A stretch of DNA of 64,000 nt from Cognatishimia activa (lineage in GTDB: Bacteria > Pseudomonadota > Alphaproteobacteria > Rhodobacterales > Rhodobacteraceae): the NCBI RefSeq assembly GCF_017798205.1, contig NZ_CP060010.1, positions 2,728,001 to 2,792,000 on the forward strand. The letters run 5' to 3'. Below are positions 1 to 9,285 of this stretch, piece after piece. The position numbers and the translations under genes were made by a program. Each line of letters opens with the position of its first letter. Positions within the stretch are counted from its first letter, which is position 1. Below the pieces are notes generated by a model. It was not told the DNA's origin. It ran no database searches and saw only the letters and a list, made by a program, of their open reading frames with translations.

Positions 1-530
1 CAAGCGAGGTGAATGATCCCAATGCCATCGCCCTGTCGACGGTTGATGCAAGCGGTATGCCCAACGCGCGTATGGTTTTGCTGAAAGACATCGAAGACGC
101 GGCCTTTGTGTTTTATACCAACTACGGGTCAGCAAAGGCGCAAGAGCTGGACAGCGCCGAGAAGGCCGCCTTCGTGATGCATTGGAAATCCCTGCGTCGG
201 CAAATCCGCGTACGTGGATATGTCACCAAGGAATCCGGGCCACAGGCGGATGACTATTTCGCGTCCCGTTCTCTCAAAAGTCGGATCGGAGCCTGGGCCA
301 GCAAACAATCTCAGCCGCTGGGTTCGCGGGCCGAGCTGCTCGCGGAATCCGCGAAATTGTCCTTGAAATTAGGGACAAACCCCAAGCGCCCCGAATTCTG
401 GGGCGGTTATCGCATCACACCGATTGAAATTGAATTCTGGGCGGATGGCGCGTTTCGATTGCATGATCGCTTCCGTTGGACTCGGGAAGATCCAGACTCT
501 CCTTGGAGCGTTGCCCGGTTGAACCCGTAA
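1..530 (+). CDS. pdxH: Pyridoxamine 5'-phosphate oxidase, 5'-truncated by the window edge
   Basis: FMN enzyme that oxidises pyridoxine or pyridoxamine 5'-phosphate to pyridoxal 5'-phosphate, the last step of vitamin B6 salvage and synthesis. The frame is open to the left edge, so the N-terminus is missing; about 175 codons remain of a usual 200 or so. Visible are the FMN-contacting stretch [10 protein letters not shown], then [19 protein letters not shown], and near the end [14 protein letters not shown], which matches the family signature whose Arg and His contact PLP. The GTG at 9 lies inside the conserved fold and is not the start. A short inverted repeat follows the stop at 542-558. Confidence 0.95.
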   Translation, partial: SEVNDPNAIALSTVDASGMPNARMVLLKDIEDAAFVFYTNYGSAKAQELDSAEKAAFVMHWKSLRRQIRVRGYVTKESGPQADDYFASRSLKSRIGAWASKQSQPLGSRAELLAESAKLSLKLGTNPKRPEFWGGYRITPIEIEFWADGAFRLHDRFRWTREDPDSPWSVARLNP

Positions 531-541
531 TTTATGCGCTT

Positions 542-558
542 GTGGAAATTCTTTCCAC
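542..558 (+). terminator. Possible weak terminator after pdxH
   Basis: A perfect 7-bp inverted repeat, GTGGAAA and TTTCCAC with a 3-base loop, starts 11 bases after the pdxH stop. The downstream T-run is poor, so it may be only a stabilising 3' hairpin. Confidence 0.35.
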
Positions 559-652
559 GATTGCTTAAATCATACTTGATAGGTCTGACATTTAGCGTCA
601 TTGTATCACCGGCTCATGGGGGTGAGCTTGGAAAAACTATAGGGCTGATGTC

Positions 653-1171
653 ATGCAAGATTCTGCCGCCCGTCGCGTTACGGGGCAGGTAAAATGGTTC
701 GATCCGGTAAAAGGATTCGGATTCGTCGTCGCGGATGAGGGCGGGCCGGATATTCTCTTGCACGCAAACGTTCTCCGAAATTTCGGGCAAAGTTCGATTG
801 CTGAATCCGCCACTGTAGAGTTGGTTTTGCAAGAAACCGCGCGCGGTGTGCAGGCGACAGAGATCGTATCGATCACACCCCCAGCAGCTGCGCCTGCCAA
901 TACTTTGGCAGATTTCGAAGAGCTGTCTGATGAAGACATTGAAAAACACCCTTTGACACCCGCGCGAGTCAAATGGTTCGACAAAAGCAAGGGCTTTGGA
1001 TTTGCCAATATCTTTGGCAATTCCGACGACGTCTTTGTGCATGTCGAAGTGCTGCGCCGCTCCGGTCTAAGCGAATTGCAACCGGGCGAAGCGCTTGCCA
1101 TCCGTGTGATGGATGGTCAGCGCGGCAAAATGGCCATGCAGATCTGCGCATGGGAAGCGGTTCTGAAATAG
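653..1171 (+). CDS. Cold-shock protein with two cold-shock domains
   Basis: Protein of 172 residues made of two cold-shock (CSD/OB-fold) domains, about residues 9-75 and 103-170, joined by a Pro/Ala then acidic linker. Each domain keeps the single-strand nucleic-acid binding motifs: KGFGF at 20-24 with DILLHANVL at 33-41, and KGFGF at 113-117 with DVFVHVEVL at 126-134. Classical CspA proteins have one domain of about 70 residues; two-domain versions are common in alphaproteobacteria and are thought to act as RNA chaperones. ATG 653 is preceded by only a weak purine stretch. The DUF192 gene begins 3 bases after the stop, so the two are probably cotranscribed. Confidence 0.9.
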   Translation: MQDSAARRVTGQVKWFDPVKGFGFVVADEGGPDILLHANVLRNFGQSSIAESATVELVLQETARGVQATEIVSITPPAAAPANTLADFEELSDEDIEKHPLTPARVKWFDKSKGFGFANIFGNSDDVFVHVEVLRRSGLSELQPGEALAIRVMDGQRGKMAMQICAWEAVLK

Positions 1172-1174
1172 GCC

Positions 1175-1669
1175 ATGCCTGTTCGCCGGATCTCTCTTTT
1201 TGGCGGCTTTGTTCTCTCAATGGGGCTTTTTAGCGCGGTTTCGGCCGCAACCGATTGTCGTGTCGACACGGTCCAATTGCGCGGAGACTGGGGCGAGGTT
1301 CGCTTTAACGTCGAAGTGGCGGACGACGCGATCGAGCGCCAGCGGGGATTGATGCATCGCCTCGAGATGCCCATGAGTGCGGGCATGCTCTTTGTGTATC
1401 ACCAGACGCGGGTTGTGTCTTTCTGGATGAAGAACACGCTGATCCCTCTTGATATGATCTTTCTGGACGAGACAGGCCGCGTGGTCAAAATCCACGAACG
1501 GGCGATTCCGCGCGATCTGAGCTCGATCTCAAGCGATGTGCCTTCGCGCTATGTTTTGGAAATCAATGGAGGCCTGGCGCGCGCAATCGGAATTACGGTT
1601 GGCTCAGAGCTGCGCCATCCTTCGGTTCTGCAGCATCTTGCGGTTTGGCCCTGTCGCGATAGCGAATGA
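1175..1669 (+). CDS. Exported DUF192 family protein
   Basis: 164-residue protein with an N-terminal signal peptide (hydrophobic core about residues 7-20, plausible cleavage after VSA near residue 24) followed by a DUF192 domain at about 35-155. Recognisable family blocks are RQRGLMHR, GMLFVY, VSFWMKNTLIPLDMIF and YVLEINGG. DUF192 proteins are small beta-rich periplasmic proteins of unestablished biochemical function. It starts 3 bases downstream of the cold-shock gene, implying one transcript, although no functional link is known. The next feature is a tRNA gene 88 bases downstream. Confidence 0.85.
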   Translation: MPVRRISLFGGFVLSMGLFSAVSAATDCRVDTVQLRGDWGEVRFNVEVADDAIERQRGLMHRLEMPMSAGMLFVYHQTRVVSFWMKNTLIPLDMIFLDETGRVVKIHERAIPRDLSSISSDVPSRYVLEINGGLARAIGITVGSELRHPSVLQHLAVWPCRDSE

Positions 1670-1757
1670 AAATCAAAGCCGCACAAAAAAATCGTACTGA
1701 AATGCAGTTTTTCGCTTTTCATTCCCGAGAGCTACATTTAAAGACCACTCCACGGTC

Positions 1758-1834
1758 CGGGGCGTAGCGCAGTCTGGTAGCGCACCTGTTTTGGGTACAG
1801 GGGGTCGTGAGTTCGAATCTCGCCGCCCCGACCA
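1758..1834 (+). tRNA. tRNA-Pro (anticodon UGG)
   Basis: A 77-base cloverleaf: acceptor stem CGGGGCG pairing with CGCCCCG, D arm with GCGC/GCGC, anticodon stem CCTGT/ACAGG enclosing loop TTTGGGT (anticodon TGG, decoding CCA and other proline codons by wobble), T arm GTGAG-TTCGAAT-CTCGC, and an encoded 3' CCA at 1832-1834. It is followed by an intrinsic terminator, so it is probably a single-gene unit. Confidence 0.97.
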
Positions 1835-1858
1835 TTTCTCTCTCAGAGACAACGTTAA

Positions 1859-1886
1859 AAGCGCGGTTAATTTAACCGCGATTTTG
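1859..1886 (+). terminator. Intrinsic terminator of the tRNA-Pro gene
   Basis: Inverted repeat CGCGGTTAA (1862-1870) with TTAACCGCG (1872-1880), followed by ATTTTG, placed 25 bases after the tRNA CCA end. The position and T-rich tail fit an intrinsic terminator. Confidence 0.65.
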
Positions 1887-1994
1887 ACCTGTTTCGGGGG
1901 GCTGCTTTTTGGGCAAGCGCTCCTCAACGTATGAGATTTCCGTTCGCGCAAGGGTTGAATCTCGCGGTCTCGAAGAAATATCGCACATCTTGTG

Positions 1995-2010
1995 TTAATC
2001 ACACGTTAAC
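1995..2010 (+). promoter_or_regulatory. CtrA-type binding site
   Basis: TTAA (1995-1998), 7 bases, TTAAC (2006-2010) matches the alphaproteobacterial cell-cycle regulator CtrA consensus TTAA-N7-TTAAC. It lies about 430 bases upstream of nrdJ and abuts an NrdR-like half-site. Whether CtrA binds here is inference from the motif alone. Confidence 0.5.
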
Positions 2011-2025
2011 CCCTAGATATTGTGT
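2010..2025 (+). promoter_or_regulatory. NrdR-like box (distal)
   Basis: CCCCTAGATATTGTGT shares the TAGATATTGTG core with the proximal NrdR box at 2253 and fits the right half of the consensus ACACWATATATWGTGT. A degenerate partner ending in TTGTGT lies about 30 bases upstream. Weaker than the proximal pair. Confidence 0.4.
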
Positions 2026-2102
2026 TTTTTGTGCGTTGCTTTGGGGATATCTGCAATTTTTGTTATTTTTTAAGGGCTTCGGCGATGCGCTTGAATTGTG
2101 AG

Positions 2103-2111
2103 TTATCCACA
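2103..2111 (+). promoter_or_regulatory. Perfect DnaA box
   Basis: TTATCCACA is the canonical high-affinity DnaA box. DnaA is known to control nrd transcription in E. coli, and the box sits in the nrdJ control region between the distal and proximal NrdR-like sites. A 9-mer can occur by chance, so function is inferred from context. Confidence 0.45.
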
Positions 2112-2221
2112 GCCTGTCTTTACCCCGCAACAGAATCTAGCACACCGCCCAGAATCGGAATTTGGTCAACACAATTTTTGGCGTTTTTAATCAAATAAAA
2201 GCGTTGACCCCATAGGGCTCC

Positions 2222-2268
2222 ATACGCCAGATTGTGTGGGCGGATAAGGCGGACACTAGATATTGTGC
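2222..2268 (+). promoter_or_regulatory. Twin NrdR boxes upstream of nrdJ
   Basis: Two sites exactly 31 bases apart: a degenerate box at 2222-2237 ending AGATTGTGT and a strong one at 2253-2268, ACACTAGATATTGTGC. The NrdR consensus is ACACWATATATWGTGT, and paired boxes spaced about three helical turns are the known arrangement at ribonucleotide reductase promoters. They lie about 170-215 bases upstream of the nrdJ ATG. NrdR would repress nrdJ when dATP is abundant. Confidence 0.72.
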
Positions 2269-2437
2269 ACTCGGGGCCGCGGTAGACATAACATGATCAA
2301 GACTGGGCAGAAGCCCGGCATCGCTCGGCTAAGGCTTTGAGCGGACAGGGACGTTGTGACTTCGAGAAGACCCCGACACATATAGGTTTGCATCCGCTTT
2401 TGAGATTGGGCAGCAGGATCGGGACTAAGGGGCGACG

Positions 2438-5400
2438 ATGCAAATTCAAAGACGGTTCACCACAGCAGGACAAGACGCATATGCGGATCTGGAGTTTTTA
2501 ACCACCACATCCGAGATCCGAAATCCGGACGGATCCATCGTCTTCAAACTGGATGATGTCGAAGTGCCAACCAGCTGGAGCCAAGTGGCCTCCGACGTGA
2601 TTGCGCAGAAATACTTCCGCAAAGCGGGTGTGCCGTCGAAGCTTAAAAAGGTCAAAGAAAAGGACGTTCCAGAATTTCTGTGGCGCTCTGTTCCGGCAGA
2701 GGGTGCCGAAATGGGCGGCGAGACGTCCTCTAAGCAGGTATTCGACCGTCTGGCAGGCGCCTGGGCCTATTGGGGTTGGAAGGGTGGCTATTTCACCACC
2801 GAAGAAGACGCACGCGCCTATTTTGATGAGATGCGCCACATGCTGGCGACACAGCGCGCTGCGCCGAACTCTCCGCAGTGGTTTAACACCGGTCTGCATT
2901 GGGCCTATGGCATCGACGGTCCTGCACAGGGTCACCACTATGTGGACTACAAGACGGGCAAGCTGACCAAGTCCAAGTCCTCCTACGAGCATCCACAGCC
3001 GCATGCGTGTTTTATCCAGTCTGTGTCTGACGATCTGGTAAATGACGGCGGCATCATGGACCTCTGGGTCCGCGAAGCGCGTCTGTTCAAATATGGCTCC
3101 GGCACCGGCACCAACTTCTCTGGCCTGCGTGGCGAGGGTGAGGCACTGTCCGGGGGTGGTAAGTCCTCGGGCCTGATGGGCTTCCTGAAGATCGGTGACC
3201 GTGCAGCGGGCGCGATCAAATCGGGTGGTACGACCCGTCGCGCGGCCAAGATGGTGATCTGTGATGCGGACCACCCGGATGTTGAGGAATTCATCAACTG
3301 GAAAGTCAAAGAGGAACAGAAAGTCGCGTCCATCGTGGCCGGTTCCAAAATGCACGAAGCCAAGCTGAATGACATTTTCGCCGCGATCCGTGGCTGGGAC
3401 GGCAGCACCGAGGATGCGGTTGATCCAAAGAAAAACGATCAACTGAAATCCGCGATCCGTGGCGCGAAAAAAGTTGCGATCCCAGAGACTTATGTCAAGC
3501 GCGTGCTGGATTATGCCAAGCAGGGCTATGAGAGCATTGAGTTCCCGACCTATAACACCGACTGGGACTCTGAGGCCTATGCATCTGTCTCGGGCCAGAA
3601 CTCCAACAACTCGATCCGCGTCACCGACAGCTTCCTGAAAGCTGTGCGCGAAGACAAAGACTGGGAACTGATCCGCCGCACCGACGGCACGGTCGCGAAA
3701 ACGATCAAAGCACGCGATCTTTGGGAGCAAGTCGGCCACGCCGCATGGGCCTGTGCTGACCCGGGCATCCAGTTCCACGACACGGTAAACGCGTGGCACA
3801 CCTGCCCAGAAGACGGAGAGATCCGAGGCTCAAACCCTTGTTCTGAATATATGTTCCTGGATGACACGGCCTGTAACCTGGCGTCCATGAACCTGCTGAC
3901 CTTCCTTAAGGACGGCAAATTCCAGTCTGATGACTATGTGCATGCGACCCGCCTTTGGACCGTGACGCTGGAAATCTCAGTGATGATGGCGCAGTTCCCA
4001 TCCAAAGAGATCGCGCAACGGTCTTATGACTTCCGCACCTTGGGTCTGGGCTATGCAAACATCGGCGGCCTCTTGATGAACATGGGCTATGGCTATGACA
4101 GCGAGGAAGGCCGGGCCCTTGGCGCTGCGCTGACCGCGGTGATGACCGGCGTGTCCTATGCGACCTCGGCGGAAATGGCGAAAGAACTGGGGCCATTCCC
4201 GGGCCACGCCAAAAACGCAGACCACATGCTGCGCGTTATCCGCAACCACCGCAATGCGGCCTATGGCGCGACCGACGGGTATGAGGCGCTGGAAGTGAAA
4301 CCGGTTGCTCTGGATCTGGCGAACATCCCTGATGACACGCTGGGCCAACTGGCGATGGACAGCTGGGATCAGGCGCTGGCGCTGGGTGAGAAACACGGCT
4401 ACCGCAACGCGCAGGTCTCTGTGATCGCGCCCACCGGCACCATTGGTCTGGTGATGGATTGCGACACCACCGGCATCGAACCTGACTTCGCGCTGGTGAA
4501 GTTCAAGAAACTTGCCGGCGGTGGCTATTTCAAGATCATCAACCGCTCTGTGCCGAACGCGCTGGCGAAGCTGGGCTATAAGTCCTCCGAGATCGAAGAG
4601 ATCATCGCCTATGCGGTCGGTCACGGATCCCTTGGCAATGCGCCAGCGATCAACCCAACCACTCTGGCGGGCCATGGGTTTGGCGCAGAGGAGCTGGCGA
4701 AAATCGAAGGCTCGCTCGCGACCGCCTTTGATATTCGCTTTGTTTTCAACCACTTCACCCTTGGTGAGGAGTTCGTCACCAAGACGCTCGGGGTGCCTGC
4801 TGAAAAGCTGATGGACCCAGAATTCAACCTGCTGCGCCACCTTGGTTTCAGCAAAGCCGAGATCGACGCGGTCAACGACCACGTGTGCGGCACCATGACT
4901 TTGGAAGGCGCGCCGTTCCTCAAGGAAGAGCATCTGCACATCTTTGACTGCGCGAACCCATGCGGCAAGAAGGGCAAACGCTATTTGTCTGTGGACAGCC
5001 ACATCACCATGATGGCGGCGGCGCAAAGCTTCATTTCCGGCGCGATCTCTAAGACGATCAACATGCCGAATGACGCCACCATCGAGGATTGCCAGAAGGC
5101 TTATGAGCTGTCTTGGTCCTTGGGTGTCAAAGCCAACGCGCTTTATCGTGACGGCTCTAAACTCTCGCAACCTCTGGCAGCCGCGCTGATTGAGGATGAC
5201 GAAGAGGCCGAAGAGATCCTCGAATCCGGCACGCCACAGCAAAAAGCCGCAGTGATCGCTGAGAAGATCGTTGAAAAGGTCGTCATCAAAGAAGTCATGG
5301 CCAAGAGCCGCGAGAAGATGCCAGAACGCCGTAAGGGCTATACCCAAAAGGCGGTTGTTGGTGGACACAAGGTCTATCTGCGGACCGGCGAATACTCCGA

Positions 5401-6070
5401 CGGCTCTTTGGGCGAGATCTTTATCGACATGCACAAAGAGGGCGCGGGCTTCCGAGCGATGATGAACAACTTCGCCATCGCGGTCTCTGTCGGCCTGCAA
5501 TACGGTGTGCCTCTGGAAGAGTTCGTCGATGCCTTCACCTTCACCAAGTTTGAGCCGGCTGGCATGGTGCAGGGCAATGACTCCATCAAGAACGCGACCT
5601 CCATTCTGGACTATATCTTCCGCGAATTGGCCGTATCTTATCTGGACCGTACCGATCTGGCGCATGTGAAACCGCAAGGCCCAGCCTTTGACGATCTGGG
5701 TCGCGGCGAAGAGGAAGGTGTCAGCAATATCAAAGAGATGAGCGGCGAAGCTGCGAACCGCTCTTTGGAAGTGCTGAAGCAGATTTCCTCAACCGGTTAC
5801 CTACGCAAGCGTATGCCACAAGAGCTTTTGGTTCTGAATGGCGGTACGGAAGCGCTGGATGCCAGCGCCGCGCTGGAAACCCTCGTGCCAGAGGTTGGCG
5901 AAGCAACCACCACCGTTGCAGCGGCCACCCCAACGATGAGCGCGCGGGACAAGGCCAAGATGCAAGGCTATGAGGGCGATCCCTGTGGCGACTGCGGCAA
6001 CTACACGCTCGTGCGCAACGGCACCTGCATGAAATGCAATACCTGCGGCGCGACCTCAGGCTGTAGCTAA
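2438..6070 (+). CDS. nrdJ: Class II (adenosylcobalamin-dependent) ribonucleoside-diphosphate reductase
   Basis: Single-chain B12-dependent reductase that makes all four deoxyribonucleotides without oxygen or a separate radical subunit. Length (1210 aa) fits the long alphaproteobacterial NrdJ. Catalytic-barrel motifs include [37 protein letters not shown] with Cys at about residue 468, and [24 protein letters not shown]. The C-terminus carries a Cys-rich tail (Cys 1183, 1186, 1197, 1200, 1203, 1209) that probably relays reducing equivalents or binds zinc. ATG 2438 follows the ribosome-binding sequence AAGGGG. It stands alone downstream of a 600-bp control region and ends before an intrinsic terminator. 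No NrdAB is seen in this window. Confidence 0.97.
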   Translation: MQIQRRFTTAGQDAYADLEFLTTTSEIRNPDGSIVFKLDDVEVPTSWSQVASDVIAQKYFRKAGVPSKLKKVKEKDVPEFLWRSVPAEGAEMGGETSSKQVFDRLAGAWAYWGWKGGYFTTEEDARAYFDEMRHMLATQRAAPNSPQWFNTGLHWAYGIDGPAQGHHYVDYKTGKLTKSKSSYEHPQPHACFIQSVSDDLVNDGGIMDLWVREARLFKYGSGTGTNFSGLRGEGEALSGGGKSSGLMGFLKIGDRAAGAIKSGGTTRRAAKMVICDADHPDVEEFINWKVKEEQKVASIVAGSKMHEAKLNDIFAAIRGWDGSTEDAVDPKKNDQLKSAIRGAKKVAIPETYVKRVLDYAKQGYESIEFPTYNTDWDSEAYASVSGQNSNNSIRVTDSFLKAVREDKDWELIRRTDGTVAKTIKARDLWEQVGHAAWACADPGIQFHDTVNAWHTCPEDGEIRGSNPCSEYMFLDDTACNLASMNLLTFLKDGKFQSDDYVHATRLWTVTLEISVMMAQFPSKEIAQRSYDFRTLGLGYANIGGLLMNMGYGYDSEEGRALGAALTAVMTGVSYATSAEMAKELGPFPGHAKNADHMLRVIRNHRNAAYGATDGYEALEVKPVALDLANIPDDTLGQLAMDSWDQALALGEKHGYRNAQVSVIAPTGTIGLVMDCDTTGIEPDFALVKFKKLAGGGYFKIINRSVPNALAKLGYKSSEIEEIIAYAVGHGSLGNAPAINPTTLAGHGFGAEELAKIEGSLATAFDIRFVFNHFTLGEEFVTKTLGVPAEKLMDPEFNLLRHLGFSKAEIDAVNDHVCGTMTLEGAPFLKEEHLHIFDCANPCGKKGKRYLSVDSHITMMAAAQSFISGAISKTINMPNDATIEDCQKAYELSWSLGVKANALYRDGSKLSQPLAAALIEDDEEAEEILESGTPQQKAAVIAEKIVEKVVIKEVMAKSREKMPERRKGYTQKAVVGGHKVYLRTGEYSDGSLGEIFIDMHKEGAGFRAMMNNFAIAVSVGLQYGVPLEEFVDAFTFTKFEPAGMVQGNDSIKNATSILDYIFRELAVSYLDRTDLAHVKPQGPAFDDLGRGEEEGVSNIKEMSGEAANRSLEVLKQISSTGYLRKRMPQELLVLNGGTEALDASAALETLVPEVGEATTTVAAATPTMSARDKAKMQGYEGDPCGDCGNYTLVRNGTCMKCNTCGATSGCS

Positions 6071-6234
6071 GACTACCTCGGGGGACGGGCTTTCGGGCCC
6101 ATCCGACACCCTCGGCGGGGGGTATATCCCGCCACGATTTCTGGAGTGGATGCGTTCATTCCGAAGCGACGCTCAGGCCGCAGGCAGAAAATCAGAGCGG
6201 TACAAAGAGTGAGTCTGAGTGGCGAAACTTTTAA

Positions 6235-6262
6235 GGGGGGCTAAGGCCCCCCATTTTCTTTT
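6235..6262. terminator. Bidirectional terminator between nrdJ and the mttB-family gene
   Basis: GGGGGG (6235-6240) and CCCCCC (6247-6252) form a stem with a 6-base loop. On the plus strand it is followed by ATTTTCTTTTCT, and on the minus strand by TTAAAAGTTT, so it can serve both converging genes. Confidence 0.8.
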
Positions 6263-7804
6263 CTATTGCGGGGGCAGGTGGATCTTGAACGCGCTGCGCA
6301 GCTCTGCATCCAACTCCGGCGAAAACGCCGCCTTAGAGGGCTTCGCAAGGATCTCTTCCTTCCGCTCAATCGCCTTTTTGTTCAGATCTGGCTTGCCGAT
6401 TTCTGCCCATTCTTTGGGTGAGGTGCGATCGCCAAGCGACGGATAAACATAGTCTTTTTCCATCCGGCTGAGCGTTTCATCCGTGCCCAGATAATGACCA
6501 GGGCCGCCCAAACAGACCTCTGCCATTTGATCGAGCCCGAGCGTCGCGTCATCCACCTCGATCCCGCGCAAGACGCGCTGCGCATGGCCGATCATGTCAT
6601 CGCCAAGGATCAGGCTTTCATGGCAGAAACCCAGCAAGGATGCATGCATGCCGACCGATTCATAGACCATGTTCAGCCCCGCAATGCCCGCAAGGACGTT
6701 AGAGCACATCTGCTCCCAGCCTGCCTGCATGTCCGGCAGTTTCGCATCAGTCATACCCGCCGCAGCGCCACCGGGCAGGCCGTAGAAATTATGCATCTGC
6801 GCACAACCGGCGGTCAAAAGCGCCTGTTCACCAGATCCACCTGTCATCGCGCCCGTGCGCAGGTCCAGACCAAAGGGCCAGGTGCCGAAAATCGCTGGAT
6901 AGCCGGGTTTGATGGCGTTCACATAGACGAGACCGGCAAGACATTCCGCGACGGCCTGAACGATGGCACCGGCGACGGTGGAGGGCGCTGTCGCACCCGC
7001 CATGCCCGCGGACAAAAGCAGCACGGGCATGCCGCCTTCGATGCATTTCTCCATGACCTGACAGGCCTCAGTGGCGAATTTCATCGGCGGCACGACAAAG
7101 CAATTGGAGTTGCTCATAAAGGGTTTGGCGCGCCATGCCTCTTCGCCGCCCGCGATCATGTGCAACATCTTGAGCGCGTCATCGACAAAATCGGGTTCGG
7201 TAAAGGACGTGCCGATGTGTTTGGTCGTGCCAGAACAAGACGCGTAGATCGTGTTCAGATCCATCTCGCGGTTGTCAGGGATATCACGACAGACCATAGG
7301 GCGTTGAAGGAAATGGATATTTTCCAGTGTGTCGACGATTTTCGCCGCATCATGCAGGTCTTGGACGGTGGAGTCGCGATAGTTGCGGCCCTCGACATCC
7401 ACCATATTCACCGCAGCGCCTGCGGTGCCGAAATGCACGCGATTGCCCGAGAGTTTCAGGTCGTTCTCGCCATCACGGCTGTAAAGCGTGATCTCGCGGC
7501 AGGCGGTTTCAAGCGCCTTTTCAACCACGTGACGCGGAAAGCGGATGCGGCCATCGTCGCCCGCAATACAGCCGACTGAGGTCAAATAGGCGACGCCGCT
7601 TTCGGGCGCATCGCACAGGCCGATTTCCTCCAAAGCGCGCAGGGCGGCTTCGTGGATGCGCTCGACGTCCTGATCAGAGAGCGGTTTGTAAAAGCCGCCC
7701 TCCATACCCGGACGTACGGGGCGCAAAGATTTGTCTAAAGGCGCGGCCCGGCTGGCGCGGCGCGCAGCACGGCCTCCAGAGCGGCGAGGTGAGATATCGT
7801 TCAT
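6263..7804 (-). CDS. MttB-family (trimethylamine methyltransferase-like) corrinoid methyltransferase, non-pyrrolysine type
   Basis: 513-residue member of the MttB superfamily, which transfers a methyl group from quaternary or tertiary amines to a corrinoid protein. Family blocks include EEIGLCDAPE, FGTAGAAVNMVD, TTKHIGTSF, GSGEQALLTAG and CLGGPGHYLGTDETL. The frame runs unbroken with no in-frame TAG, so this is the pyrrolysine-free branch, members of which act on substrates such as glycine betaine or proline betaine; the substrate here is unknown. The N-terminus is Arg-rich (RRSGGRAARRASRAAP). No corrinoid protein or second methyltransferase gene is adjacent. A 29-codon ORF precedes it by 39 bases on the same strand. 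Confidence 0.87.
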   Translation of the reverse strand: MNDISPRRSGGRAARRASRAAPLDKSLRPVRPGMEGGFYKPLSDQDVERIHEAALRALEEIGLCDAPESGVAYLTSVGCIAGDDGRIRFPRHVVEKALETACREITLYSRDGENDLKLSGNRVHFGTAGAAVNMVDVEGRNYRDSTVQDLHDAAKIVDTLENIHFLQRPMVCRDIPDNREMDLNTIYASCSGTTKHIGTSFTEPDFVDDALKMLHMIAGGEEAWRAKPFMSNSNCFVVPPMKFATEACQVMEKCIEGGMPVLLLSAGMAGATAPSTVAGAIVQAVAECLAGLVYVNAIKPGYPAIFGTWPFGLDLRTGAMTGGSGEQALLTAGCAQMHNFYGLPGGAAAGMTDAKLPDMQAGWEQMCSNVLAGIAGLNMVYESVGMHASLLGFCHESLILGDDMIGHAQRVLRGIEVDDATLGLDQMAEVCLGGPGHYLGTDETLSRMEKDYVYPSLGDRTSPKEWAEIGKPDLNKKAIERKEEILAKPSKAAFSPELDAELRSAFKIHLPPQ

Positions 7805-7843
7805 GAGGTGTCCCTGTAATTGAATGGCTTAAGTCTGGCTCAT

Positions 7844-7933
7844 TCAAAGGGTAGGGCGACCTCGCGCAGCACGACCGCGGCGCCCACCAATGGTGCGCAC
7901 GACGATATTGATTTTCCACTGACGGTTTTTCAT
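7844..7933 (-). CDS. 29-codon peptide gene (possible leader) upstream of the mttB-family gene
   Basis: Not a recognised family. The ORF runs from ATG 7933 to a TGA at 7844-7846 and is preceded by a very strong ribosome-binding sequence, GAGGAGGAGCAC, with about 5 bases before the ATG. The peptide starts MKNRQWKINIVVRTIGG and ends in a basic run, RRGRAARGRP. It stops 39 bases before the mttB-family ATG. The basic tail resembles the Arg-rich N-terminus of that methyltransferase. It could be a regulatory leader or a small functional protein; its strength rests on the ribosome-binding site and position. Confidence 0.5.
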   Translation of the reverse strand: MKNRQWKINIVVRTIGGRRGRAARGRPTL

Positions 7934-8039
7934 GTGCTCCTCCTCAGGCATGAAAAACGCCAAAATCGGACCCGATCTTGGCCGAAAGCGACATGGGGTC
8001 ATCTTGGGCGTCGTTTTACGACAAATCAAGGAAAACTGT

Positions 8040-9209
8040 TTAAACGCGGGCCTTTGCAAAAGCCAAAAGCCGCACGATGGCGTCTTCGAGCCGGTCATCA
8101 TCGACCGTCAAAGCAATGCGCAGATGCCCCGCAGCCGCTTGGCCAAAGCTTTCCCCCGGCATAACGGCGATCAGCTCTTCGTCGAGCAATCCGCTGGCGA
8201 AGTCCTTGCCAGACATACCGGTCGCGCGAATATCCAGCATCACATACATCGCGCCCTGAGCAGGCACCAATTGCGCAACATTCTGGTTTTCAACAAGGTT
8301 TTGCACGATCCCGCGGCGGCGCAGGAAGGGTTCGGCCACGGCTTTTTCGACGCTATCGCCTTGGTTCAACGCAAATTGCGCGGCGTCCTGAACATAGCCA
8401 GTCACCCCATAGGTCGTATTGGTCACCAATTCCGTCAGTTCAGAAATCACCGCCTCAGGTGCCACAATCCAGCCGATGCGGCTGCCGGTCATGGCGTGGG
8501 ATTTGGACAGAGAGTTCACCACAATCGTGCGCTCTTCCATGCCGGGCAGGCTGCGCGGGCTGATATGGTCGCCGTCCCAGACTTGTGTTTCGTAGACTTC
8601 GTCCGAAATCAGCCAGAGGTCAAAATCCTGACAGGCTTTGGCGATGGCCGCGAGGGTCTCGGGGCTGTAGACCGCGCCGGTTGGGTTGTTGGGTGAGTTA
8701 ATCAACAACGACGTCGCGCCCTGAGCCTTGGCCGCGATATCCTCGTAGGTGGGCTGAAACCCATTCTCTGCGCGCGCTGGAACGGCCACAGGCTCGGCCC
8801 CGACAGCGCGCAAAGTGCGGGGGTAGGTGGCGTAGTAAGGGTCAATATGCAGCGCGCGGTCTCCGGGGTTTACGGCTGCAAAATGCGATGCAAACAAGCC
8901 CGATTGACCGCCGGGTACGATCAAAACGTTCTTTGACGTAGTGGGAACGCCGGTACGCGCCTCGACACGCTTCGCCACAGTTTCGCGCAACGCAGGTGTG
9001 CCGGGGATCGCGGCATAGCCGGTATGCCCGCCCAAAGCCGCCTCATGCATCGCCTCAAGGATCTCGCGCGACGTCCCGATGTCATGCTCGCCAATCGTCA
9101 GCATGGTCACTGGCTCTCCGGCCGCAATCATATCGCGTGCCTTCTCAAAGATCTCCCAGCCGTTGGAGCCACCACCGTTCAGAGTCGTAATGCGATTGGA
9201 AAGTTTCAT
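8040..9209 (-). CDS. Class I/II PLP-dependent aminotransferase
   Basis: 389-residue fold-type I aminotransferase of the aspartate aminotransferase superfamily (AAT_I). The PLP Schiff-base lysine is K237 in VNSLSKSHAMTGSRIGW; other cofactor residues are N175 in NSPNNPTG, D203 and Y206 in ISDEVYE, and R244. Substrate cannot be told from sequence. Same orientation as the mttB-family gene, with a 106-bp gap to the 29-codon ORF, so cotranscription is possible but not shown. The start MKLSNRITTL is in register with family N-termini. Confidence 0.9.
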   Translation of the reverse strand: MKLSNRITTLNGGGSNGWEIFEKARDMIAAGEPVTMLTIGEHDIGTSREILEAMHEAALGGHTGYAAIPGTPALRETVAKRVEARTGVPTTSKNVLIVPGGQSGLFASHFAAVNPGDRALHIDPYYATYPRTLRAVGAEPVAVPARAENGFQPTYEDIAAKAQGATSLLINSPNNPTGAVYSPETLAAIAKACQDFDLWLISDEVYETQVWDGDHISPRSLPGMEERTIVVNSLSKSHAMTGSRIGWIVAPEAVISELTELVTNTTYGVTGYVQDAAQFALNQGDSVEKAVAEPFLRRRGIVQNLVENQNVAQLVPAQGAMYVMLDIRATGMSGKDFASGLLDEELIAVMPGESFGQAAAGHLRIALTVDDDRLEDAIVRLLAFAKARV

Positions 9210-9285
9210 CTGAGCCCAGCCTTCTTCGGAATCAAACCTCTCGCCATGGGATCGAAATTTAACGAAAGGTCAACACATGGCGTGC

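Noticed and set aside
1673-2002. 109-codon minus-strand ORF containing SNSRPPVPKTGALPDCATP
   Set aside because: It is the antisense of the tRNA-Pro gene, a well-known source of spurious ORF annotations with this exact type of string.
1835-2437. Cobalamin riboswitch upstream of B12-dependent nrdJ
   Set aside because: No recognisable B12-box or the expected multi-helix layout; the region holds NrdR-type sites instead.
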